Shown one piece after another: positions 1 through 7,138 of a stretch of DNA of 64,000 bases (the first letter of the stretch is position 1; every line of letters begins with the position of its first letter). The DNA is taken from assembly GCF_000255555.1 (NCBI RefSeq), contig NZ_AGRW01000052.1, positions 62,001 to 126,000 on the forward strand. Direction: 5' to 3'. The notes under the pieces were generated by a model. That model made no database searches, was not told the origin of the DNA, and saw nothing but the letters and a program-made list of their open reading frames with translations. This DNA is from Treponema saccharophilum DSM 2985 (GTDB lineage: Bacteria > Spirochaetota > Spirochaetia > Treponematales > Treponemataceae). The position numbers were made by a program, and so were the translations under genes.

Positions 1-122
1 ACGAAAAGTCAATTTCCGATACGGTGGCGCTCGTCCGCGACAAGATGGAGCACGCGTACAGGCTTTCCGTCCCGCTGCGCGTCTCCGTCGAGGTGGGGAA
101 GAAATGGGGGGAATTCCATTGA
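1..122 (+). CDS. polA: DNA polymerase I, C-terminal end (partial)
   Basis: The reading frame is open from base 3 and stops at 120-122. The last 39 residues read as the C-terminus of family A DNA polymerases: an E-K-S-I-S-D-T-V segment, then a helix with V-R-D-K-M-E-H-A-Y, then a final strand with V-P-L-R-V-S-V-E-V-G and the closing K-W-G-E-F-H. The family fills gaps in excision repair and removes Okazaki primers. The 5' part lies outside the window. The next gene, coaE, begins inside this frame, so the two are probably co-transcribed; polA-coaE neighbours occur in many bacteria. The name rests on the C-terminal signature only. Confidence 0.8.
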   Translation, partial: EKSISDTVALVRDKMEHAYRLSVPLRVSVEVGKKWGEFH

Positions 123-751
123 TACTGTGCGTTACGGGAAAAATGGCGGCGGGGAAAAACGCCGCGTCGGAAATCCTTTCGGCAAAAGGGTTCGCCGCGG
201 TCGATGCGGATTCCGTCGTCCATGAAATCCTCGGGGATTCGTCCGTCGTGGAAAGAATCGTCGGGGAATTTTCTGCCGATGCGGAAAAGCGCGGGATTCG
301 GCTCGTCCGCCCGGACGGTTCGCTCGACAGGAGGAGCCTGGGCGCGCTCGTGTTCTCTGAAAAGGCGTTTCTTTCGCGGCAGGAGGCGATTGTCCTTCCT
401 GAAGTCGACAGGAGGCTCCGCGCGTTCGCTTCCGGATGCCGCGCTCGGGGGCAGGATGCCGTGATAAACGCGACCGTCCTCCATAAAATCGGGTGCATTG
501 CCGAATGCGACGCCGTCATTTTCGTCGACGCGCCGTTTTTCGTCAGGCTTCTGAGGGCGCGCCGGCGGGACGCGCTTCCGTTCAGGCGGATTCTTGCCCG
601 ATTTTGGGCGCAGAGAAATCTCTTCTCTAAATATAAAAAATCAAATGCCGATACATATAGGGTGAAAAACACGGGAGATTTGCGGGTTCTGGAACGGAAC
701 ATCGCGGAATGCATGGAAAAAATCGAACGTGCGAAACGAGGGGAAAAATGA
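104..751 (+). CDS. coaE: Dephospho-CoA kinase
   Basis: CoaE phosphorylates the 3'-hydroxyl of dephospho-CoA with ATP, the last step of coenzyme A synthesis in the cytoplasm. The 215-residue product has the N-terminal family pattern L-C-V-T-G-K-M-A-A-G-K-N, a P-loop in which the usual Ser/Thr after GK is Asn. It keeps the D-A-D motif near residue 35 that binds substrate. The P-loop is degenerate compared with the usual GxxxxGKS/T, and the C-terminus is shortened and basic, so this is a divergent member. The ATG at 104 overlaps the polA stop by 19 bp; a TTG at 119 is an alternative start. The stop overlaps the next start (ATGA), which suggests translational coupling to the SPOR gene. Confidence 0.75.
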   Translation: MGGIPLILCVTGKMAAGKNAASEILSAKGFAAVDADSVVHEILGDSSVVERIVGEFSADAEKRGIRLVRPDGSLDRRSLGALVFSEKAFLSRQEAIVLPEVDRRLRAFASGCRARGQDAVINATVLHKIGCIAECDAVIFVDAPFFVRLLRARRRDALPFRRILARFWAQRNLFSKYKKSNADTYRVKNTGDLRVLERNIAECMEKIERAKRGEK

Positions 752-1605
752 GCGACAAAAACCAGAACAACAACCAGAGGCGTACTTTGTGGATAATGGC
801 GGCGGCGGGAGTGTTCCTCCTTGTCGTCGTTGGCGCGGCGATAATTCTGTATTCATCTGACATAAGCAAAAGCGGGAAGAACCAGCGCTCCGGATACGAG
901 GCGTCGAGCGGATGGATAGTCAGCGACATCAATTCCGGGGCGATTCCGGACGGTGCGTACCATTCGGACACCCCGCTTTCCCCGTTCGCTTCCGATTACG
1001 AGGGCACGAGCGGCGCGGAAAGTGCCGATGTGGTGACGCTTGACGGAATCGGGCTTGCTCCCCAGGAAGGCGAGCCGAAAGCTTCCTCACCGGTCGCCGA
1101 CAGCGTCTTTCCGTCCGACTTCGAGGGCAGCGGGAATGATTCGGATGACGGGGATACGACGATTGATTTGAACAACATCGTGAAAAGCCCGAGCGTGACG
1201 GCGCAAAACGACTTCACCGCGGCGCAGATTGAGTCGAAGGACAGGGATTCTCGCCCCTCAAAGACGGCATCGTCGAAGCCGGCTTCGTCAGGCGCGAAAA
1301 AAGCTTCTTCGGCAAAAACCTCCGCGTCAAAAAGCGGCGCGCTCGCGGACAAATTCTGGGTTCAGGTCGGCTCGTTCGAGGACAAGAACAAGGCGGACAG
1401 CGCGCGCGCAATCCTCATAAAGAACAAGATGCCGGCGGAGGTCTTCACGATTGACTCCGACGGCAAGATGAAATACCGCGTCCGCGTCGGGCCGTGCACG
1501 ACAAAGTCCGAGGCTCAGGGGTGGCTTTCCAAGATTGTCGCGATTGAGCCGTTCACGAACGGGGAAAGCTACGTCGTGAATTCAAATGCTCCTGCCGTGA
1601 AGTGA
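748..1605 (+). CDS. SPOR-domain membrane protein
   Basis: This is a 285-residue protein with a short cytoplasmic N-terminus, one membrane helix (about residues 13-36, ending I-I-L-Y-S-S), a long low-complexity Ser/Ala/Lys/Asp periplasmic linker, and a C-terminal SPOR domain from about residue 205 (F-W-V-Q-V-G-S-F, later Y-R-V-R-V-G-P). SPOR domains bind denuded peptidoglycan glycan strands and usually place proteins at the division septum. An ATG at 709 in the same frame lies inside coaE; I prefer 748 because GAGGGG lies just upstream and the start overlaps the coaE stop. A rho-independent terminator follows. It is probably a cell-division or envelope protein. Confidence 0.8.
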   Translation: MSDKNQNNNQRRTLWIMAAAGVFLLVVVGAAIILYSSDISKSGKNQRSGYEASSGWIVSDINSGAIPDGAYHSDTPLSPFASDYEGTSGAESADVVTLDGIGLAPQEGEPKASSPVADSVFPSDFEGSGNDSDDGDTTIDLNNIVKSPSVTAQNDFTAAQIESKDRDSRPSKTASSKPASSGAKKASSAKTSASKSGALADKFWVQVGSFEDKNKADSARAILIKNKMPAEVFTIDSDGKMKYRVRVGPCTTKSEAQGWLSKIVAIEPFTNGESYVVNSNAPAVK

Positions 1606-1635
1606 CAGGGGTCCGCGTCATTGCAGACAGATGTG

Positions 1636-1664
1636 TCCGCCCGCGTTTCGGGCGGATTTTTTTT
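1636..1664 (+). terminator. Rho-independent terminator after the SPOR gene
   Basis: An 8-bp perfect stem TCCGCCCG/CGGGCGGA with a 5-base loop is followed by eight T residues. It closes the polA-coaE-SPOR transcription unit. Confidence 0.9.
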
Positions 1665-1745
1665 GCTTTTCGGAAAAGATGCGCTGACACGGGCTTCCGT
1701 GCGGAGAAGAATCCGTTTTTTTGCGATGTTCCGACAACTCAAGAA

Positions 1746-1777
1746 GCCTGTTCGGAAACCACAATTTCAGAACAGGT
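1746..1777. repeat. Dispersed CTGTTCGG hairpin repeat, copy 1
   Basis: Imperfect palindrome: CCTGTTCGGAAA, a 6-base loop, TTTCAGAACAGG, with one mismatch in the 12-bp stem. Similar hairpins lie at 29712, 41818 and 49064, always between genes. It sits between the SPOR terminator and the chemoreceptor promoter. There is no T-run, so it is not a typical terminator. Confidence 0.6.
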
Positions 1778-1800
1778 CTAAACATTTTACATTGTATTTT

Positions 1801-1835
1801 TTGCATTTTGCGGATTCTAAAGTATCATGGTGTCA
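1801..1835 (+). promoter_or_regulatory. Leaderless promoter of the chemoreceptor gene
   Basis: TTGCAT (1801-1806), 16-bp spacer, TATCAT (1823-1828), then 6 nt to the ATG at 1835. No Shine-Dalgarno sequence is present. The predicted transcript starts at the A of the ATG. Confidence 0.5.
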
Positions 1836-3595
1836 TGGAATTTTTCAGGAAAAAATCATATCGCTCGCAGATTCTTTTTTTCTCCGCGGCTTTCATAATC
1901 GCGACGGCAGTTGTCGCCGTTATGATTGTCGTTCTCGGCTCGCGCCACTCGTTCAACCAGAGTACATGTGCGCGCCTCGCGCAGCTCGTGCAGATGAAGT
2001 CTCTTGAATTCGAAAGCGGGCTGAACAGCCAGATTGCGCTCGTGATGCAGATGACGAAATCCCCCGCCGTGCTCGATTTTATGGTGCATCCGTACGACGA
2101 CAGGATACGCGACGGCGCGGTGAGGGAATTCGCGTCATTTCAGGATTCGTTCCTCAGCAATTCCGTTTTCTGGGTTTCCGACACCGACAAAATGTTCTAT
2201 TCGGACTGCCGTCCGGCATACATCGTCAATCCGCTTGAGCCGGAGCAGTACTGGTATTCCATGACGCTCGAATGCGGGAAACCGTACAACTTCAACATAA
2301 ACTACAATTCCGAGCTGAAGAAGACGAACCTCTGGATAAATGCCGTGGTGAATTCCGGCGACGGGCATCCGGCGGGAATTTGCGGGACGGGAATTCCGCT
2401 CGACGGCTTTTTCGACTCGCTGTACGAGGATATCGAGCCGGACGTCTCGATGTATTTCTTCAACCATCTCGGCGAGGTTACGGGCACGACGGACAAGCGC
2501 ATCCTCGAAAAGAAGGTTTCCGTGACGGAGCTTTTGCCGGAGCTTGACGGCGTTTCGGCAGGCGGCATCGAGGACAGAATTTCGTTCGTGACGTCGGGCG
2601 GCGTTTTCGAGATACGGAGCGTCCCGACCGTCGGCTGGTATCTCGTCGCGTACAAGCCCTACACTGCGGGCGAGATGCTCAGCGGAATCCTCCCCGTCAT
2701 TTCCCTCGTCCTGGTTCTCATGGCAGTTTTCATCATAACCGTCTTCAATTTGTTCCTCTCGCGGATTCTCGGCTCGATGAGCGCGGTGATGGCGAAGACG
2801 AAGGACGACGCGTCGTCGCAGGCTGGAATCGTCGGCAAGGTCAGGAAATCGGTGAGCGCGAACCTCGGCTCGATACGGATTCTCGGCGACCTGCTGTTCG
2901 AGCAGACGTCCGCGATCGAGGAGTCCGAAAAGCACATCTCCTCGCTCCTTGAGCAAATCCGCGTCCTCGATTCGTCCCGCGCCGATTCCATCCAGTCTGC
3001 GAGCGATTTGCGCGAGAGCTCGGGAAAAGGCGCGGAGCATCTTTCTGAGCTCGACGCGAAAATCGGGGCGTTGTCGGAATGCGCGGAGCGGCTCCATTAC
3101 GCGAACGATTTCATCTCGAACGTCACGGAGCAGACGGCGCTCGTCTCCATAAACGCGGCAATCGAGGCGGCGCACGCGGGCGAGCATGGCGCGGGGTTCG
3201 CCGTTGTCGCGAAGGAAATCCGCAACCTCGCGGAGAAAAGCCAGGAGCACGAGGAGGAAGTCTCGGACGTCATCGGGGAGATTACGGGAATGGTTCAGGA
3301 GATGCGGAAATATGCGCTCGTCGTCAAAGATTCGTTCGAGCGCATCGTGGAAAGCGGCTCCCTCGTCAGCAGGAATTTCAGCAGGATGGCGGAGGCGATA
3401 GAGAGCCAGAATTCGCTGGGGCATACGATTGGCGACAATTTGTCCGGCATAACGGAAAGCGTCCGGAAAACGGCGGCGCAGTTCTCCGCGATGAAGGAGG
3501 AGAACGAGTCCGTGTCCGACGAGATGACCCGCGTCAGCCGGAACGCGGGCGCGCTTCTCGATTCGGCTGAGTCCGTGATGGAAAAAATCCGCTGA
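1835..3595 (+). CDS. Methyl-accepting chemotaxis protein
   Basis: This 586-residue chemoreceptor senses a periplasmic ligand and controls CheA and thus flagellar reversal. Membrane helix 1 is at about 12-35. The periplasmic domain is Cache-like (W-Y-S-M-T-L, then a pattern ending G-I-C-G-T-G-I-P-L). Helix 2 is at about 285-310. A long coiled coil carries the conserved signalling tip around [11 protein letters not shown]. The tip reads G-E-H-G-A-G-F-A-V-V-A-K-E-I-R, the CheA/CheW contact. The start at 1835 is chosen because the upstream in-frame ATG at 1721 would include the intergenic hairpin repeat and add nothing family-like. It is a single-gene unit closed by the hairpin at 3621. The ligand cannot be told from sequence. 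Confidence 0.9.
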   Translation: MEFFRKKSYRSQILFFSAAFIIATAVVAVMIVVLGSRHSFNQSTCARLAQLVQMKSLEFESGLNSQIALVMQMTKSPAVLDFMVHPYDDRIRDGAVREFASFQDSFLSNSVFWVSDTDKMFYSDCRPAYIVNPLEPEQYWYSMTLECGKPYNFNINYNSELKKTNLWINAVVNSGDGHPAGICGTGIPLDGFFDSLYEDIEPDVSMYFFNHLGEVTGTTDKRILEKKVSVTELLPELDGVSAGGIEDRISFVTSGGVFEIRSVPTVGWYLVAYKPYTAGEMLSGILPVISLVLVLMAVFIITVFNLFLSRILGSMSAVMAKTKDDASSQAGIVGKVRKSVSANLGSIRILGDLLFEQTSAIEESEKHISSLLEQIRVLDSSRADSIQSASDLRESSGKGAEHLSELDAKIGALSECAERLHYANDFISNVTEQTALVSINAAIEAAHAGEHGAGFAVVAKEIRNLAEKSQEHEEEVSDVIGEITGMVQEMRKYALVVKDSFERIVESGSLVSRNFSRMAEAIESQNSLGHTIGDNLSGITESVRKTAAQFSAMKEENESVSDEMTRVSRNAGALLDSAESVMEKIR

Positions 3596-3620
3596 AAACG
3601 GGAAGTGCCGCCCCAAAACA

Positions 3621-3667
3621 AAACATCCCTCCGCCCGGTGTCGTTTTTCGCGGGCGGAGGGATGTTT
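3621..3667. terminator. Bidirectional terminator between the chemoreceptor gene and aspS
   Basis: A 17-bp perfect stem (AAACATCCCTCCGCCCG at 3621-3637 pairing with 3651-3667), with A-rich and T-rich flanks on both sides. It serves both convergent genes. Confidence 0.9.
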
Positions 3668-3683
3668 TATTCAGCGCGGATTC

Positions 3684-5519
3684 CTATTCGGATTCCTTTT
3701 CCGTGCAGACGATGTGCAAATCTTTGAGCTGCTGCTCGTCCACTTCGCTCGGGCATTCGTCCATCGGACTTGCCGCGAGGTTGTTCTTCGGGAACGCGAT
3801 GACCTCGTGGATTGATTCCTCGTGCCTCATGAGCATGACGAGGCGGTCGAGTCCCGGTGCGATTCCTCCGTGCGGCGGCGCTCCGAACTTGAATGCCTGG
3901 ACGAGGAAGCCGAACGCCTTCTTCGCGCGCTCATCCGAGTAGCCGACAATCTTGAAGATTCTCTGCTGGAGGGCAGGGTCGTTGATACGCATTGAGCCTG
4001 AGGCAAGCTCGTAGCCGTTCAGGACGAGGTCGTACAAATCGCCCTTGACAGCTCCCGGGTCGCTTTCGAGCGTGTCCCAGTATTTTTTCTGCGGGAGGGT
4101 GAACATGTGGTGCTCGGTCTCCCAGTGGTTCTCGTCCTCGTTCCACGCGAAGTACGGGAAGTCGATTATCCACGCGAAGTGGAATTCGTCGGCGGGGTCG
4201 TAGAGGTTGAGGTCCTTTCCGAGCTGCTTCCTGACGGCGCCCAGCGCGACGCAGGCCGTCTGCCATTTTTCGTCGCTCACGAAAAGGAGGAGGTCGTTCT
4301 TCTCCGCGCCGAGTTTTTTGCAGATTTCATCTTCCTTTCCGGCGAAGAATTTTGAGATTCCGCCCTCGAATTTTCCCTCGGCGTTCACCTTCATCCATGC
4401 CAAGCCCTTCGCGTGGTTGATTTTCGCGACAGTCTCGAGTGCCTCGACCGCCTTGCGCGAATATTTGTCCGCGACGTTCTTCACGACGAGCGCCTTGAGC
4501 CCGCTCCGCTTGTGCCGCTCGATCGACTTGTCTGCGTTCGCCGCGCCCGCCTTGAACGCGTTGAAGTCCGACAAATCAGCCATGAACGCGGCATCCTGCA
4601 TCTTCATCCCGAAGCGCAAATCCGGCTTGTCGCTTCCGTACAGGTCGAACGCGTCGTCCCAGCTGATTCTGTCGAATTGTGCGGGAAGGTCGTATCCGAG
4701 CGTCTTCTTGAAGATGTGGCGCATCAGCCCTTCCGTCGTCGAAAGAACTTCCTCGCGGTTCGTGAAACTCATCTCCATATCAATCTGCGTGAATTCCGGC
4801 TGGCGGTCTCCGCGCGCGTCCTCGTCGCGGTAGCAGCGGGCAATCTGGAAATACTTGTCGAATCCGGAGACCATCAAAAGCTGCTTGTAGAGCTGAGGAG
4901 ACTGCGGAAGCGAGTAGAATTTCCCCGGGTGGACGCGGCTCGGGACGAGGTAGTCGCGCGCGCCTTCCGGCGTCGACTTGATGAACGTCGGCGTCTCGAT
5001 TTCGAGGAACCCGAGCGACGTGAGGTATTCGCGCGTCGCGAACGTCACGTTTGAGCGCAGGATGATGTTCTTCTGCATCGGCTCGCGCCTCAAGTCGAGG
5101 TAGCGGTATTTGAGGCGGATGTCCTCGTTCGGGAGGGAGATGGTCCCGTCCTTCTGCCGCACTTCGTCAATCTGGAACGGAAGAACGTCCGACGTCGTGA
5201 AAATCTCGATTTCCTCCGCCTCGACCTCGATTTCTCCCGTCGCCATGTCGTGGTTCACGTCCTTCTCGCTTCTCGCGGCGACGACGCCCTTTATCGCGAC
5301 GCAGTATTCTGATTTCAGTGACGCGGCAATTTTCTTCACTTCGTCGCTCGCCTTGTCCCCGACGACGACCTGCGTAAGCCCGTAGCGGTCGCGCAAAAGA
5401 ACGAACGAAAGACCGCCGAGCAGACGGTTCCTGTGGACCCAGCCGTTGAGAACGACGGTCTTGCCCACATCAGACTTGTTGAGTTCACCGCAAGTCACGG
5501 TGCGTTTTGAGTTTTCCAT
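3684..5519 (-). CDS. aspS: Aspartyl-tRNA synthetase
   Basis: This class II synthetase charges tRNA-Asp in the cytoplasm. At 611 residues it has the normal bacterial length. An N-terminal OB fold (about 1-110, G-W-V-H-R-N-R) binds the anticodon. The catalytic core has motif 1/2 patterns Y-R-Y-L-D-L-R-R, then F-T-Q-I-D-M-E-M-S-F, with the bacterial-type GAD insertion near 300-430. Motif 3 is H-G-G-I-A-P-G-L-D-R-L-V-M-L. The start is ATG with a weak AAGG upstream and a TAAAAT -10 box about 37 bp away. Whether the enzyme also misacylates tRNA-Asn cannot be judged here, as no gatCAB lies in the window. Confidence 0.95.
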   Translation of the reverse strand: MENSKRTVTCGELNKSDVGKTVVLNGWVHRNRLLGGLSFVLLRDRYGLTQVVVGDKASDEVKKIAASLKSEYCVAIKGVVAARSEKDVNHDMATGEIEVEAEEIEIFTTSDVLPFQIDEVRQKDGTISLPNEDIRLKYRYLDLRREPMQKNIILRSNVTFATREYLTSLGFLEIETPTFIKSTPEGARDYLVPSRVHPGKFYSLPQSPQLYKQLLMVSGFDKYFQIARCYRDEDARGDRQPEFTQIDMEMSFTNREEVLSTTEGLMRHIFKKTLGYDLPAQFDRISWDDAFDLYGSDKPDLRFGMKMQDAAFMADLSDFNAFKAGAANADKSIERHKRSGLKALVVKNVADKYSRKAVEALETVAKINHAKGLAWMKVNAEGKFEGGISKFFAGKEDEICKKLGAEKNDLLLFVSDEKWQTACVALGAVRKQLGKDLNLYDPADEFHFAWIIDFPYFAWNEDENHWETEHHMFTLPQKKYWDTLESDPGAVKGDLYDLVLNGYELASGSMRINDPALQQRIFKIVGYSDERAKKAFGFLVQAFKFGAPPHGGIAPGLDRLVMLMRHEESIHEVIAFPKNNLAASPMDECPSEVDEQQLKDLHIVCTEKESE

Positions 5520-5621
5520 TTCGATGAAACCTTCAGTAAAAAAATTTCCTCGATTTTACAGCGAATCGCCCCGTTGCTCAATTCGCACGCGCGCCAATCG
5601 CGCCTCGTGGACGTTTCGCGC

Positions 5622-5638
5622 TATAATGCGGGCGGAGG
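5622..5638 (+). promoter_or_regulatory. TATAAT box and Shine-Dalgarno of the EcsC-family gene
   Basis: Consensus -10 TATAAT at 5622-5627, GGAGG at 5634-5638, ATG at 5646. The transcript would have a leader of about 12 nt, just enough for the Shine-Dalgarno site. No clear -35. Confidence 0.6.
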
Positions 5639-5645
5639 TGCTGAT

Positions 5646-6290
5646 ATGAGTCGTGAAGTGTCTGTGGTGGAGAATGGGCAGAAAGGTCTCGGCGTCCTTG
5701 AAGCGGTGTATGGGAAAGTCATTTCCGGCGTGCATCCGCTTTCGGAGCCGCTTGAAAAATTCGCCGAGGAATATATAAGGCAGGCTGCCGGCGACAAGGA
5801 GAAGGCTGTTGATGATATGGTCTCGAATCAAGTCGCGAAACTGGCGACAACGGGCTTTTTGACGGGATTGGGAGGGCTTATAACGCTGCCCGTGAGCATT
5901 CCCGCCGACATCACGACGGGATTGTATGTTCAGATGCGGATGATTTGCGCGATTGCGTATATGCGGGGGTATGACATACAGTCGGATGCGGTAAAGACGC
6001 TCGTTTACACAAGCCTGGTCGGGCTGAAAATTGTCGATTTGGTGAAGCAGGTCGGTCTGAAAGCTTCTGAAAAAATCGCGCTGAACATGCTGAAAAAACT
6101 TCCCGGGCATATTCTCGTGAAGATAAATCAGAAAATCGGATTCCGCTTTTTGACGAAATTCGGGCAAAAAGGTCTGGTGAATATATGGAAAGTAATTCCG
6201 GTCGTTCCCGGAATCGTAAATGCCGCCTGGAATGCTGTCGAGACGAAGGCTGTTGCGGAGCGCGCGAAAAAGAATTTCTGCGGACAATAA
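5646..6290 (+). CDS. EcsC-family protein
   Basis: This 214-residue protein matches the EcsC family in its middle part: conserved acidic helix, then T-G-F-L-T-G-L-G-G-L-I-T-L-P-V-S-I-P-A-D, the signature of that family, followed by helices rich in small residues. EcsC proteins take their name from a gene beside a Bacillus ABC transporter; no biochemical activity is firmly assigned. No signal peptide; the central hydrophobic stretch (about 70-100) may associate with membrane. The upstream in-frame ATG at 5574 is rejected because GGAGG stands 7 nt before 5646. It appears monocistronic. Confidence 0.75.
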   Translation: MSREVSVVENGQKGLGVLEAVYGKVISGVHPLSEPLEKFAEEYIRQAAGDKEKAVDDMVSNQVAKLATTGFLTGLGGLITLPVSIPADITTGLYVQMRMICAIAYMRGYDIQSDAVKTLVYTSLVGLKIVDLVKQVGLKASEKIALNMLKKLPGHILVKINQKIGFRFLTKFGQKGLVNIWKVIPVVPGIVNAAWNAVETKAVAERAKKNFCGQ

Positions 6291-6387
6291 AACCATGTCA
6301 GGCACTGTTTCTGGGATGTATGCGCGCGAAGAATAGGAGCTGGTGCCGCTGCAAAAAACGCCTCTCGGACGTTTCGCTCTTTCATGG

Positions 6388-6402
6388 TATACTTTTCGCA
6401 TG
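6388..6402 (+). promoter_or_regulatory. Leaderless extended -10 promoter, lipoprotein gene
   Basis: TGG-TATACT with TATACT at 6388-6393, then 6 nt to the ATG at 6400. No Shine-Dalgarno. The same TGGTATACTTT string precedes the glucanotransferase gene at 7123. Confidence 0.6.
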
Positions 6403-7002
6403 GGTACTAGGGAATTTATCGCATTTTTTTTCACTTCAGCATTGTTTTTTTCGTGCGCGTCCACCGGCGTTTCCGGAGGCGTGAGCACTTTTGTCGACAC
6501 GACGATTTCCGAGGACAACAGCGTCAACACGTCGTGCGTTTTCACGAAAATCCATTCCGTAAGCTACGTCGACGGAACCGAGGCGGAGGCTTTTCATCTT
6601 TTCGGCTCAGGTTCCGGCGTCGTCATCCCGAAAAAATCGTATTCGTATGATTCGGTGAGCGGGACCATCGTTTTCAGCGACGAATCGGCGCTCAAATCCG
6701 GGCGCGTGTTCAGAATTCGCGGCGAGTACGAGAACCCGCCCGTCATAATCCTGAACGGAAACGTGAGCGGCGAGCCGCTCGTCATGGTCGGCGGGAAAAA
6801 GCTCGTCTCCGGCGTCGGATTCGATTACGACCCCGAGACGCTGCGCCTCTCTTTCCGCGATAAGCTCGACATCGATTCCGATTCGTTCGTCGTCTGCTGG
6901 TTCTCCGAGCTGAGGGAACACGTGTTCGGGAACAAGCGGTCGATGTTCGCGAAGGAATACGACGAGGAATTCGCGCGGTGGTGCGAGTCGAAGCAGAATT
7001 AG
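6400..7002 (+). CDS. Putative lipoprotein, unknown function
   Basis: This 200-residue product has a short signal peptide ending in A-L-F-F-S-C (Cys about residue 19), a typical spirochaete lipobox, so it should be lipidated and anchored on the periplasmic or outer-membrane face. The mature part is beta-rich with repeated hydrophobic/Gly/Asp patterns and no family motif that I recognise. The longer ORF from 6343 is rejected because the -10 box lies inside it. It has its own leaderless promoter and no obvious partner. Confidence 0.65.
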   Translation: MGTREFIAFFFTSALFFSCASTGVSGGVSTFVDTTISEDNSVNTSCVFTKIHSVSYVDGTEAEAFHLFGSGSGVVIPKKSYSYDSVSGTIVFSDESALKSGRVFRIRGEYENPPVIILNGNVSGEPLVMVGGKKLVSGVGFDYDPETLRLSFRDKLDIDSDSFVVCWFSELREHVFGNKRSMFAKEYDEEFARWCESKQN

Positions 7003-7119
7003 CGCTCGGTTGTGCCCGTTTTTTTGCGGGGAATTACGGCTCGCAATGTCGTTTTCCCGCAAAATAATGTCAGATTTTCCATATATGCCGTGAATATCTG
7101 TGCGGAGCATTTGAAAGCG

Positions 7120-7138
7120 TGGTATACTTTCCTTTATG
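7120..7138 (+). promoter_or_regulatory. Leaderless extended -10 promoter of the glucanotransferase gene
   Basis: TGG-TATACT (TATACT at 7123-7128), then 7 nt to the ATG at 7136. No -35 at the right distance and no Shine-Dalgarno, consistent with an extended -10 leaderless promoter. Confidence 0.6.

Noticed and set aside
2135-3616. Minus-strand ORF of 493 codons inside the chemoreceptor gene
   Set aside because: Antisense shadow: Arg/His-rich composition, no motif, while the plus frame carries the MCP signalling tip.
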